In this document: piece by piece, positions 56,366 to 64,000 of the stretch | Layout: each line of letters opens with the position of its first letter | Position numbering within the stretch: the stretch's first letter is position 1 | Source of the DNA: Acidimicrobiia bacterium | Lineage (GTDB): Bacteria > Actinomycetota > Acidimicrobiia > Spongiisociales > ZC4RG35 | Direction: 5' to 3' | Assembly: GCA_017577575.1 (NCBI GenBank) | Contig: PKRG01000013.1 | Span: forward strand, 14,292 to 78,291 | DNA length: 64,000 bases | Notes under the pieces: model-generated | Told to the model about the DNA's origin: nothing | The model's input: only the letters and a program-made list of their open reading frames with translations | Databases searched by the model: none | Position numbers and translations under genes: made by a program

Positions 56366-57970
56366 TCAGCAGGGCTCGGTGATCTCGATCACCGTCGTCC
56401 CGCGGACGTCGTGGGACGACATGTCGACTCCGGAAGCGATGACCCCGATGGGCAGGCAGGCGAGGGTCTGGGCCGCTTCGGGGTCCTCCATCCCGACGAG
56501 GCCGTCGATGAGGTCGATGAGGGCCGGCGTGTCGATCACCGCTTGCAGGTCCCCGTCGACCAGCGACGTCGCCCGCCGGTGCAGGTCGCTCGAGGCGAAC
56601 GAGGACTCGGGCGCCGACTCGATCAAGGACCGATCGGTGGTGAGGAACGTCAGGGCATCCCGGGTGCCGAGACCCACCAGGCCCTCGATGTCGTACCCCC
56701 AATCGGTCTCGGTGACGTTCCACGCCAGCGTGCTGCCCAACTCGGCGATGGCGTCGACCATGGCCGCCCGGTTCGCATCGGAGAGGGCGACGAGAGCGGC
56801 ATTGATCGGGATCTCCGGCTGCGAGGACGGCCACACCGCGACCGCCCCGTCGACGGAGAACAGGGAGAGGAGATCCTCGAGGCTGACGCCGTAGGCCTCC
56901 TCCATGCCGTCGAAGACCCCCGACTCGCCGAAGGCGCCGAACTGGTCGATCACAGAGCCGACCCGGAGGAAGGCGATGGTGTCGGCGGGCAGCGCCTCTT
57001 CGATGGCCGGGTCGGCGCTCCGCCGCGGGAACTCGTCGGTGACGGTGGCGGCGAAGTCCATCCGGATGTTGCCGTCGGAGATGCCGAATGACCCGGCGAC
57101 CCATCCGGTGGCGTACTGGCCGAACTCCTCACTGTCGATGGTCACCGACGTCATCGTCTCGCCGGCCTCGGACAGCTCGGTCATCTGGTCGGAGTCGACG
57201 GCGAAGACGAAGATGCCTCGGTCCGGCAGGGCAGACAGCTGGGTGGTGAACTCCTCGTCGTCGGCCAGGGACTGCTCGGGCCCCGACACCAGAGCCTCGG
57301 CGAGGGCGGCGTCGCTGGCGGCCACGAGGTCGTTGCCGACCCGGCCCACGTACATCTCTTCGCCGTCGCCGGAGGTGGTGAGGAAGCGCACGCCGGCGAT
57401 CTCGGTGGACCCGTCGGCGTCGATCTTCTCGAGGAACGCGTCCAGGGCCCCGGGGTCGCTTCCCCCGACGATCGCCACCGCATCCGGGTCGTCGACGTCG
57501 CCGAGCATGCCGACCGCCACCGGGCCGGTGGCCCACGAGGCGATGTCCTCTTCGTAGGACATGTCGCTTCCCGCCAGCTCGGCGTCGATCTCGGAGATGA
57601 TCTCGTCGAAGACTGCCTCGACGTCGAATTCCTCGCCGGTCTGGGCCTCGACCAGCGGGCCGAAGGCGGCCACGACCTCCTTCGTCTCGTCGGACATGAG
57701 CGCCTCGATGTCTATCTCCAGGTAGACGAAGGCGTCGGCGGGGATGCGCTCACTGAACCCGGCGGCGGCGCCGCGCCCGCTCAGGGCGATGGCGGCCGCC
57801 CCGATCGCCAGGACGGCGACGCCGACCCCGGCGAACACCAGCCACCCCGGCCGCTTCCGGGCGGCTTCGGCCTCCGCTGTCTCGCCCACGACCGGCGTCA
57901 GCTCGTGGGAGCAGTTCGGGCAGACGGTGGCTTCGTTGGGTATCTCGGCTCGGCAGTTTGGGCAGTTCAA
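56366..57970 (-). CDS. DUF3352 protein with N-terminal zinc ribbon and TM helix
   Basis: A 534-residue protein. The N-terminus is a double-Cys zinc ribbon (MNCPNCRAEIPNEATVCPNCSHEL) in the cytoplasm. One TM helix (GWLVFAGVGVAVLAIGAAAIAL) follows, then about 450 extracytoplasmic residues of DUF3352 type: FSERIPADAFVYLEIDIEALM..., EDIASWATGPVAVGMLGD, and two weakly similar halves that both contain a repeated pattern of strands around LPADTIAFLRVGSVIDQFG. The extracytoplasmic part is acidic. The start codon is TTG (TTGAACTGCCCA). Function unknown. It lies 40 nt downstream of ftsH on the same strand. Confidence 0.85.
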   Translation of the reverse strand: MNCPNCRAEIPNEATVCPNCSHELTPVVGETAEAEAARKRPGWLVFAGVGVAVLAIGAAAIALSGRGAAAGFSERIPADAFVYLEIDIEALMSDETKEVVAAFGPLVEAQTGEEFDVEAVFDEIISEIDAELAGSDMSYEEDIASWATGPVAVGMLGDVDDPDAVAIVGGSDPGALDAFLEKIDADGSTEIAGVRFLTTSGDGEEMYVGRVGNDLVAASDAALAEALVSGPEQSLADDEEFTTQLSALPDRGIFVFAVDSDQMTELSEAGETMTSVTIDSEEFGQYATGWVAGSFGISDGNIRMDFAATVTDEFPRRSADPAIEEALPADTIAFLRVGSVIDQFGAFGESGVFDGMEEAYGVSLEDLLSLFSVDGAVAVWPSSQPEIPINAALVALSDANRAAMVDAIAELGSTLAWNVTETDWGYDIEGLVGLGTRDALTFLTTDRSLIESAPESSFASSDLHRRATSLVDGDLQAVIDTPALIDLIDGLVGMEDPEAAQTLACLPIGVIASGVDMSSHDVRGTTVIEITEPC

Positions 57971-58010
57971 TGTGACCTCGGAACTATCGATCCTGCATCA
58001 TCGGCAGGGA

Positions 58011-59981
58011 TCACGACTCCTCTGGAGTCGTCTCCCCCTCTCGGGCCACGCCGGCGACGGCGTAGGCCTCGTCTTCTTCGAGCGTCTCCTTCTCGAGGAG
58101 AGCCGTTGCCAAGGCGTCGAGCTTGTCGCGGTTCTTGGCGAGCAGCTCGACTGCCTCGTCGTATGCCTCGTCGAGGATACGACGAACCTCGCGGTCGACC
58201 AATCGCATCGTGTCCTCCGACACCTGCGGCCGCCCGAAGGCGTCGACCTGCTGCTCGTCGAAGACCGCCACCGGCCCGACTTCAGGCGACATCCCCCACT
58301 TTCCGACCATCGCCCGAGCGATCTGGGTGGCCTGCACCATGTCGTTCTCGGCTCCGCTCGAGATGACTCCGAACACCAGCTCCTCGGCGGCCCGGCCGCC
58401 CAACAGGCCCATCAGCCGCCCCTTCAGGTAGTCGGAGTCGTAGGCGTAGCGGTCGGCTTGCGGGCTCTGCAGCGTGACTCCCAGGGCGCGGCCCCGGGGG
58501 ATGATCGACACCTTTCGCACCGGGTCGGCCCCGGCGCGCAGCATGCCGATGAGGGCGTGGCCGCCTTCGTGGTAGGCGGTGCGCCGCCGTTCCTCCTCAG
58601 ACATCATGATCTGGCGCTCGGCGCCCAGGACCACCTTCTCCAGCGCGTCGGAGAAGTCGGCGGCGGTGACCTTCTCGTTGCCCCGCCTCGCCGCCATCAG
58701 CGCCGCCTCGTTGACGAGGTTGCGCAGGTCGGCGCCGACGAAGCCCGGGGTGGTGGACGCGATGACGTCGAGGTCCACGTCGTTGGCGAGGGGGACGTTG
58801 CGGGTGTGGACCTCGAGGATGGCCTTCCGGCCCCGCTGGTCGGGTGGGGACACGACCACCTGGCGGTCGAAGCGGCCCGGGCGCAGCAATGCCTTGTCGA
58901 GGATCTCGGGGCGGTTGGTAGCGGCGATCACTATCACGCCTTCCGAGCCGGTGAACCCGTCCATTTCGGTGAGGATCTGGTTGAGGGTCTGCTCGCGCTC
59001 GTCGTGTCCCCCGACGGTGGCGGCCCCGGCCCGGGAGCGGCCGATGGCGTCCAGCTCGTCGATGAAGATGATCGACGGGGCCACCTTCTTGGCCTGCTCG
59101 AACAGGTCCCGCACCCGGCTGGCGCCGACACCGACCACCATCTCGATGAACTCGGAGGCCGACACCGAAAAGAACGGCACGTCCGCCTCGCCCGCCACGG
59201 CCCGGGCCAGCAGCGTCTTCCCCGTGCCGGGAGGGCCGGTGAGCAGGACGCCCTTGGGGATGGTGCCTCCCAGGCGGGTGTACTTCTCGGGGTCCTTCAG
59301 GAAGTCGACGATCTCGGCCAGCTCCTCTTCGGCGTCGTCGATGCCCGCCACGTCATCGAAGGTGGTGCGGCCGTGGCTGGCTGCCTCGTAGCGACGCGCC
59401 CGGCTGGCTCCTAGCCCGCCCAGGCTGCTCATCGCCGAGCCGGCCCGGCGGAAGATCCGATAGAAGATCCACAGGAGCAGGAGGGTCGGGCCGAAGCCGA
59501 ACAACAGCTGCTGCCACAGCGGCGGGGGAGCGTCGGCCGGCTCGGCGTTGACCACCACCCCGTGGTCGACCAGCCGCTGGAACAGGTCGTCGTCGGCGAA
59601 GGTGGGGCGCTCCGTCTCGAACTCGGTGAACGTCGGGGCGCCGGGCTCCTCGGCGCCGGGCTCCGTCACCGGCTCCCGGAAGGTGCCCTGGATGGTGTCG
59701 CCCGTCGAGGTGATCGACTCGACGTTCCCGGCGTCGACCTGCTCGATGAAGAAGGTGTAGGGGACGAGCACCCGCGCCGGCGGTCCCAGCAGCAGATTCG
59801 TGATGAAGAAGTTCAGCGCCAGGAGCAGCAGGGCGAGGATCCAGAAATTGCGCCCGCCGGGGAGCCGCTGCAGCGGCGAGCGGTCGCCATCGTCCTCGGG
59901 CATCCCCTCCACGCGCCAGCTCGGCTTGTCGGCGCGGTCGTTCCTCTTCTCGGGGCGAGAGCGCGTCTCTCGTGCGGTCAC
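58011..59981 (-). CDS. ftsH: ATP-dependent zinc metalloprotease FtsH
   Basis: Membrane-bound AAA+ protease that degrades misfolded membrane proteins and some regulators. The 656-residue chain has two TM helices (FWILALLLLALNFFITNLLLG and PTLLLLWIFYRIF) around an extracytoplasmic loop. The AAA domain has Walker A GPPGTGKTLLARA, pore loop FIEMVVGVGASRVRD, Walker B IIFIDELDAIG and SRH TNRPEILDKALLRPGRFDR. The protease has zinc motif HEGGH and the third ligand Asp region. The GTG at 59981 gives a highly charged N-terminal extension (MTARETRSRPEKRNDRADK). It is divergent from polX. Confidence 0.96.
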   Translation of the reverse strand: MTARETRSRPEKRNDRADKPSWRVEGMPEDDGDRSPLQRLPGGRNFWILALLLLALNFFITNLLLGPPARVLVPYTFFIEQVDAGNVESITSTGDTIQGTFREPVTEPGAEEPGAPTFTEFETERPTFADDDLFQRLVDHGVVVNAEPADAPPPLWQQLLFGFGPTLLLLWIFYRIFRRAGSAMSSLGGLGASRARRYEAASHGRTTFDDVAGIDDAEEELAEIVDFLKDPEKYTRLGGTIPKGVLLTGPPGTGKTLLARAVAGEADVPFFSVSASEFIEMVVGVGASRVRDLFEQAKKVAPSIIFIDELDAIGRSRAGAATVGGHDEREQTLNQILTEMDGFTGSEGVIVIAATNRPEILDKALLRPGRFDRQVVVSPPDQRGRKAILEVHTRNVPLANDVDLDVIASTTPGFVGADLRNLVNEAALMAARRGNEKVTAADFSDALEKVVLGAERQIMMSEEERRRTAYHEGGHALIGMLRAGADPVRKVSIIPRGRALGVTLQSPQADRYAYDSDYLKGRLMGLLGGRAAEELVFGVISSGAENDMVQATQIARAMVGKWGMSPEVGPVAVFDEQQVDAFGRPQVSEDTMRLVDREVRRILDEAYDEAVELLAKNRDKLDALATALLEKETLEEDEAYAVAGVAREGETTPEES

Positions 59982-60020
59982 GGTTCGATGTTCCCATACG
60001 GAGCCGAATACGGGAAGGGG

Positions 60021-60026
60021 TACCCT
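60021..60026 (+). promoter_or_regulatory. -10 box of polX
   Basis: TACCCT ends 6 nt before GTG 60033. Confidence 0.4.
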
Positions 60027-60032
60027 GCCTCC

Positions 60033-61757
60033 GTGGTCACCACCCGCGACGTCCTCGACATGCTCTCCGAGCTGGCCCGCCTCACCACCCTCGAGGAGGG
60101 CAGCCCGCAGGCGTTCAAGGTCCGGGCCTACGAGAACGCCCGCGCCGCCATCGAAGCCTCCGGCCTCGACGTCACCAAGATGACGAAGGCGGAGCTGATG
60201 GAGATCAAAGGGGTGGGCGGTGCGACCGCCGACAAGATCCTCGAGTTCGTCTCCACCGGCAAGGTGGCCAAGCTGGAGAAGCTGCGCGCCGAGTACCCGC
60301 CTTCGTTCGTCGAGCTGGCCCGCATCCCCGGCCTGGGGCCCAAGACGCTGAAGCTGATCCGCTCCGAGCTCGGGGTGGAGGATCTCGACGGGCTGAAGCG
60401 GGCGATCGCCGAGCAGCGGCTCCGGACCCTGCCGGGGCTGGGCAAGACCTCCGAGGAGAAGATCGCCCGGGCCATCGAACGCCTCGGCCTCCACGGGAAG
60501 GACCGTCGGACGCCGATCGGGGAGGTGCTGCCCCTCGCCGACTCCCTCGCCGCCGAGCTCGCCGAACTGCCCGGCGTCACCGCCGCCGTCCCCTGCGGGA
60601 GCCTGCGGCGCTTCTCCGACACCATCGGCGACGTCGACATCGTGGTCGCCACCACCGACCCGGTGCCGGTGATGGACCACGTCGCCTCCCACCGCCTCGC
60701 CACCGAGGTGGTCGGCCACGGCGACACGAAGACCTCGATCCTCACCCGCTCCGGGCTCCAGGTCGACGTCCGGGCGGTCGCTCCCGACCAGTTCGGCGCC
60801 GCCATCCTCTACTTCACCGGCTCCAAGGCCCACAACATCGCCCTGCGTCAGCGCGCCATCGACCGGGGCTGGCTCCTCAACGAGTACGGGCTGTTGGACG
60901 GGGAGAAGACGGTCGCCTCCAACACCGAAGAGGAGATCTACGCCGCCCTCGACCTCCCCTGGATACCCCCGCCGCTGCGGGAGAACTCGGGAGAGATCGA
61001 AGCCGCCGCCTCCGGGGAGCTTCCCGACCTGGTCGAACTGGAAGACATCCGCGGCGACCTCCATTACCACACCGACCGATCGGGTGACGGGCGGTCCACC
61101 CTCGAGGAGATGGTGGAGGCGGCGGTGGCCCGAGGCTACGAGTACGTGGCGATCACCGACCACGGCGAGAACCTGGCGATCAACGGCTCGAGCCGCCAGG
61201 AGATGCTCGCCCACCGGGACCGGATCCGGGAGATGGAGCAGCGCCACGGCATCCGGCTCTTCTTCGGGTGCGAGCTGAACATCGGCCCCGACGGGTCCCT
61301 CGACTACGACCCCGAGTTCCGGTCCCAGTTCGAGTTCTGTGTCGCCTCCATCCACTCCCACTTCGACCTGGACCGGGAGACGCAGACGGCGCGGCTGCTG
61401 AAGGCGATGGCCGACCCGTCCGTCTCGGTGATCGGTCATCTCACCGGGCGGTACATCGGCCGACGGCCCGGCGTCGAGTTGGAGGTCGACGCCGTGCTGG
61501 AAGGTTTGGCAGCCACCGGGGTGGCGCTGGAAGTCAACGGGTCCCTCGACCGGCTCGACGCCACCGCCGACGTGATCAGGGCGGCCGGCCGGGCCGGTGT
61601 CACCCTCACCATCTCCACCGACAGTCATCACGTGTCGGACCTGGAGCGGATGGCCTACGGGGTGGAATGGGCGCGGCGGGGCTGGGCGGCGCGTCGCTCC
61701 GTCGCCAACACGATGCCCCTCTCCGATTTCGAGGAGTGGGTGAACCGGAGGCGCTGA
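60033..61757 (+). CDS. polX: PolX family DNA polymerase with PHP domain
   Basis: Repair polymerase of 574 residues, probably with 3'-5' exonuclease or phosphoesterase activity. The helical N-terminal 8-kDa-like part is followed by helix-hairpin-helix motifs (MEIKGVGGATADKILEF, LARIPGLGPKTLKLI, LRTLPGLGKTSEEKI). The Pol-beta-type catalytic site is CGSLRRFSDTIGDVDIVV with two metal Asp residues. The third is in LQVDVRAV. From about residue 340 the PHP domain has the metal motifs DLHYHTDRSGDG, ITDHGEN, SIHSHFD, IGHLTGR and STDSHH, all intact. The GTG at 60033 is 6 nt after TACCCT. It is divergent from ftsH. Confidence 0.94.
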   Translation: MVTTRDVLDMLSELARLTTLEEGSPQAFKVRAYENARAAIEASGLDVTKMTKAELMEIKGVGGATADKILEFVSTGKVAKLEKLRAEYPPSFVELARIPGLGPKTLKLIRSELGVEDLDGLKRAIAEQRLRTLPGLGKTSEEKIARAIERLGLHGKDRRTPIGEVLPLADSLAAELAELPGVTAAVPCGSLRRFSDTIGDVDIVVATTDPVPVMDHVASHRLATEVVGHGDTKTSILTRSGLQVDVRAVAPDQFGAAILYFTGSKAHNIALRQRAIDRGWLLNEYGLLDGEKTVASNTEEEIYAALDLPWIPPPLRENSGEIEAAASGELPDLVELEDIRGDLHYHTDRSGDGRSTLEEMVEAAVARGYEYVAITDHGENLAINGSSRQEMLAHRDRIREMEQRHGIRLFFGCELNIGPDGSLDYDPEFRSQFEFCVASIHSHFDLDRETQTARLLKAMADPSVSVIGHLTGRYIGRRPGVELEVDAVLEGLAATGVALEVNGSLDRLDATADVIRAAGRAGVTLTISTDSHHVSDLERMAYGVEWARRGWAARRSVANTMPLSDFEEWVNRRR

Positions 61758-61791
61758 CAGGCCTATCCCTGCAGTCGCCGGGGCAGTCACG

Positions 61792-61797
61792 TACCAT
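61792..61797 (+). promoter_or_regulatory. -10 box for the gene at 61805
   Basis: TACCAT ends 7 nt before GTG 61805 and overlaps the alternative ATG 61796, so favours the GTG. Confidence 0.45.
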
Positions 61798-61804
61798 GCC
61801 CGCG

Positions 61805-62482
61805 GTGAGCGACTTGGGAGCCCTCTACCGCCAGGCCCGCGAGCAGGTCTCGGCGCTGGTGAGGTCGCTCGGGCCGCAGCAACTCGAGACTCCCGTGCCG
61901 TCGTGTCCGGGCTGGACGGTCCACGACGTCGTCTCCCACCTGGCAGGGGTCGCCAACGACGTGATCACCGGCCGCCTCACCGGCATCCCCACCCCCGAGG
62001 AAACCGCCGCCCAGGTGGCGGCGCGATCGGGGACCCCGACGTCGATCGTGCTCCGGGAGTGGGAGCGGACCGGCTCCCAGCTCGAGGTGCTGCTCGGCAA
62101 GGAAGGACGGTTCGCCGAGATCCCGGTCGTGGACGCCACGGTCCACGAACAGGACATCCGCGGGGCGCTGGGCATGCCCGGGAACCGCACCGGTGAGCTC
62201 ATCGACCTCACCCTCCGGCGCCCGCTGGAGCTCTTCGTCGGCAAGGTCGACAGCTCCGGGCTGGACCCCGTCGAGGTGACCGACGACGCCGGCACGCACC
62301 TGGCCGGGCCGGAGGACGCCCCGGTGGTGCTGCGGGCATCGCGCTTCGAGCTGATGCGCTGCGTGTACGGGCGGCGCAGCGCGAGCCAGATCGGCCGTCG
62401 ATTCGCCGGCACCGACGACCCGGGTGCCTACGTCGACCTGTTGGTCGTCTTCGGGCCCGCCGCCACCGACATCGTGGAGTGA
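61805..62482 (+). CDS. mycothiol-dependent maleylpyruvate isomerase family (DinB-like)
   Basis: A 225-residue DinB-fold protein. It opens YRQAREQVSALVRSLGPQQLETPVPSCPGWTVHDVVSHLAGVANDVITGRL, where SCPGWTVHDVVSHL carries the first metal-binding His and typifies the mycothiol maleylpyruvate isomerase N-terminal domain. VVDATVHEQDIRGALGMPG supplies the second His pair. A C-terminal alpha/beta (SCP-2-like) domain, here small, begins near residue 145 (PLELFVGKVDSSG). Members carry out thiol-dependent isomerisation or transfer; the real substrate is unknown. It supports mycothiol use by the host. Its stop is 1 nt from the convergent LCP stop. Confidence 0.85.
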   Translation: MSDLGALYRQAREQVSALVRSLGPQQLETPVPSCPGWTVHDVVSHLAGVANDVITGRLTGIPTPEETAAQVAARSGTPTSIVLREWERTGSQLEVLLGKEGRFAEIPVVDATVHEQDIRGALGMPGNRTGELIDLTLRRPLELFVGKVDSSGLDPVEVTDDAGTHLAGPEDAPVVLRASRFELMRCVYGRRSASQIGRRFAGTDDPGAYVDLLVVFGPAATDIVE

Positions 62483-62483
62483 C

Positions 62484-63677
62484 CTAGCCGGGCGGCTCGA
62501 GCGACCCGTCGGCGAGATCCTCCCACAGACTTGCAGCGGAATCATTCAAGTGCACGACGCTGGCGCCCCCCACCGAGCCGGTGCCGCCCGGGGCCACGAC
62601 GTTCACCACCTTGGCCGGGTCGACGCGGATCACCGCGGCGGCCAGCACCAGGAGCTCGCCGGGCCAGAAGTTCGTGGACACGTGCGGCCGCGCCCCGGCC
62701 AGCAACCCCGGCAGGGCGAGCGGTCCCCGCGCCCGCAGCATCGCCTGCGCGGCCTGGAGGATCAGCCCGCCGTGGTACTGGCGCTCGAAGTCTCCCCGGG
62801 GGAGGGTCTTACGGGTCCGGGCCATGGCCAGGGCCTGTTTCGGGTCGAGCACCTGCAGGCCCGCTTCGATGTCCGCTTTCGCCGCCGAGTCCTTGAACGG
62901 GCGCGGGACCTCGATCTCCAACCCCCCGAGCACCTCGATCAGGCCCTCGAAGCCGGCGAATCCGGTCAGCAGGTAACCGTCGAAATCGAGGCCGGTCAGG
63001 TCCCTGAACGTCTCCATCATCAGGTCGGGGCCGCCCAGGGCTAGGGCGGCGTTGATCTTCGACCGGCCCCGTCCCGGGATCGGCACCCACGAGTCGCGGG
63101 GCACCCCGACGATGCCGGCGTTGCCCTCGGCGTCGATTCCGACGAAGTGGATGGAGTCGGCCCTGGTTTCGTCTCGGCGCTCCTTCGGGCGGGCGTCCGA
63201 GCCCACCACCGCCACGATCTTGGGGAACTCGCCGAGATGGGTACCCCCCTTCACCGAGGGCCACCAGCCCCCGACGACCCGCCACTCGGGGTCTCCCACG
63301 AGGAGCGTGACGTCATCGCCGACCTCGACCACCCCCAGCCTGACTTTCTCGTCCCAGTCGGCGACGGCGGCCCGGCCCTCGAGCGGGCGCTCGCCCTCGG
63401 CGGCGGCGAACGCCTCGACCACCTCCGGGGGCGCCGGGAACTCTTCCGGCTCGGCCTGGCCCGAGTACAGCGTGGTCATGAACTCGGCGAGGTCGGGATC
63501 GGCGCCCTCCAGGGCGAGCTCGAAGACCGTGGTCGTGGTCGTCGGGATCGTGGTCGTGGTCGTCGGCGTCGTCGTCGTGGTGGACGACGTGACGCTGCTG
63601 GTCGTCGGCTCCGCCTGGTTCGAGCAGGCGGCCGAGACCAGTGTGAGCAGAAGGACGATGGAGACGGCTCGCTTCAT
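62484..63677 (-). CDS. LytR-CpsA-Psr (LCP) family lipoprotein-like transferase
   Basis: A 397-residue cell-envelope protein. LCP enzymes attach polymers (arabinogalactan, teichoic acids, capsule) to peptidoglycan. The N-terminus MKRAVSIVLLLTLVSAACSNQ is a signal peptide with a possible lipobox (SAAC), unlike the usual LCP type II membrane anchor. A Thr-rich linker (TTTTTPTTTTTIPTTTTTV) and an acidic spacer lead to the LCP domain from about residue 155: VGSDARPKERRDETRADSIHFVGIDAEG, GIVGVPRDSWVPIPGRGRSKINAALALGGPDLMMETFRDLTGLDFDGYLLTGFAGFEGLIEVLGGLEIEVP and RTRKTLPRGDFERQYHGGLI. Key Arg/Asp residues for pyrophosphate binding are present. Divergent from hppA. Confidence 0.88.
   Translation of the reverse strand: MKRAVSIVLLLTLVSAACSNQAEPTTSSVTSSTTTTTPTTTTTIPTTTTTVFELALEGADPDLAEFMTTLYSGQAEPEEFPAPPEVVEAFAAAEGERPLEGRAAVADWDEKVRLGVVEVGDDVTLLVGDPEWRVVGGWWPSVKGGTHLGEFPKIVAVVGSDARPKERRDETRADSIHFVGIDAEGNAGIVGVPRDSWVPIPGRGRSKINAALALGGPDLMMETFRDLTGLDFDGYLLTGFAGFEGLIEVLGGLEIEVPRPFKDSAAKADIEAGLQVLDPKQALAMARTRKTLPRGDFERQYHGGLILQAAQAMLRARGPLALPGLLAGARPHVSTNFWPGELLVLAAAVIRVDPAKVVNVVAPGGTGSVGGASVVHLNDSAASLWEDLADGSLEPPG
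63525..63590 (-). repeat. low-complexity Thr-codon tract in the LCP linker
   Basis: Short-period ACC/ACG tract (GTGGTCGTCG on the plus strand) encoding 16 Thr among Pro/Ile residues. It is likely a flexible, possibly O-glycosylated linker, prone to length changes. Confidence 0.6.
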
Positions 63678-63779
63678 GTGACCCCCACGTTCGGTTCGAA
63701 GCGACTGCGGCAGCGTAGGGCTGTCGTCCCCGGAAGGTGAACAACCGCCTCCGATGCGTGGGCCGACGGGTGCGCCTCC

Positions 63780-63785
63780 TATACT
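63780..63785 (+). promoter_or_regulatory. -10 box of hppA
   Basis: TATACT, 5 of 6 matches to TATAAT, with about 40 nt to the ATG. This gene has a normal leader with a Shine-Dalgarno sequence (GGAGG), unlike the leaderless genes. No clear -35. Confidence 0.45.
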
Positions 63786-63827
63786 GCCCGGCGGCTTTTT
63801 CTCCCATCTGCCGGAGGTTCTGGACCA

Positions 63828-64000
63828 ATGACCGACACGCTCCTGTACGTCGCGCTCGTCGCCGGGTTGGCGGCGCTCGCCCTCGCCGTGTTCTACGCCC
63901 GGGCCGTGCTGGCCACGCCCCAGGGCAACGAACGCATGGTCGAGCTGGCGTCCGCCATCCGCGAAGGGGCGATGGCCTTCCTCCGGCGTGAGTACACCTG
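63828..64000 (+). CDS. hppA: K+-type or H+-type membrane pyrophosphatase, N-terminal part (runs off window)
   Basis: Integral-membrane pump that couples pyrophosphate hydrolysis to proton or sodium export. The visible 57 residues start MTDTLLYVALVAGLAALALAVFYARAVLA (first TM helix), then TPQGNERMVELASAIREGAMAFLRREYT. The phrase A-I-x-E-G-A-x-A-F-L-x-R-x-Y is the family signature. The rest lies outside the window, so the ion and the K+-dependence residue cannot be read. GGAGG lies 10 nt before ATG 63828. It is divergent from the LCP gene. Confidence 0.9.
   Translation, partial: MTDTLLYVALVAGLAALALAVFYARAVLATPQGNERMVELASAIREGAMAFLRREYT

Overview
This window reads as one continuous chromosomal stretch of a high-GC actinobacterium. 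The evidence is a one-chain 2-oxoglutarate decarboxylase/dehydrogenase of the Kgd type, a mycothiol-type DinB/maleylpyruvate isomerase, an F420-type LLM oxidoreductase, polyphosphate glucokinase, a DUF3039 protein and an actinobacterial Tad/Flp pilus locus placed between a HAD-IB phosphatase and an MrfA-like helicase. PolX, a membrane pyrophosphatase and a selenocysteine tRNA make an Acidimicrobiia-like lineage my best guess, but that is inference. There are no insertion sequences, phage genes, rRNAs or CRISPR arrays. Genes are tightly packed, and many convergent pairs touch or overlap at their stop codons.

Layout. 1-7.7 kb: central carbon metabolism (partial 6-phosphogluconate dehydrogenase, polyphosphate glucokinase, malic enzyme) with HflX, a methyltransferase-like protein and a glycosyltransferase. 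7.7-10.7 kb: tRNA-Sec, a mini molybdopterin-domain protein, a membrane-anchored HTH protein, an ECF sigma/anti-sigma pair and a structured short-peptide element with an extreme Shine-Dalgarno sequence and an early in-frame UGA. 10.7-20.2 kb: cystathionine beta-synthase/cysteine synthase, heme A synthase, HAD hydrolase, DUF255 thioredoxin-domain protein, primary-type sigma factor, HerA/FtsK-like ATPase and a cell-wall amidase. 20.3-31.7 kb: a heterodimeric ABC exporter, Kgd, a NUDIX-histidine phosphatase fusion, an esterase and a fused E1alpha-E1beta 2-oxoacid dehydrogenase. 31.9-40.5 kb: HisC, an MMPL/RND transporter, a small operon (APH-like kinase, DUF3237, DUF4126), an enoyl-CoA hydratase, a zinc-finger/amidohydrolase fusion and GDPD. 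40.5-49.7 kb: LeuCD, LLM oxidoreductase and VOC protein, a macrodomain protein, an MFS transporter, DUF3039, a TPM-domain protein and a HAD-IB phosphatase. 49.8-53.6 kb: the Tad/Flp pilus operon. 53.6-64 kb: YbaK deacylase, MrfA-like helicase, DUF3352, FtsH, PolX, mycothiol-type isomerase, an LCP protein and the start of the membrane pyrophosphatase.

Gene expression. At least a dozen genes carry a TANNNT hexamer ending 6-8 nt before the start codon. This is the geometry of a -10 box placing the transcript start on the start codon, so leaderless mRNAs appear common. Genes inside operons are instead joined by ATGA or GTGA overlaps. The observations most worth following are the UGA-containing element close to tRNA-Sec, the zinc-finger fusion whose amidohydrolase half has lost metal-site residues, and the shortened CpaE-position gene heading the Tad operon.
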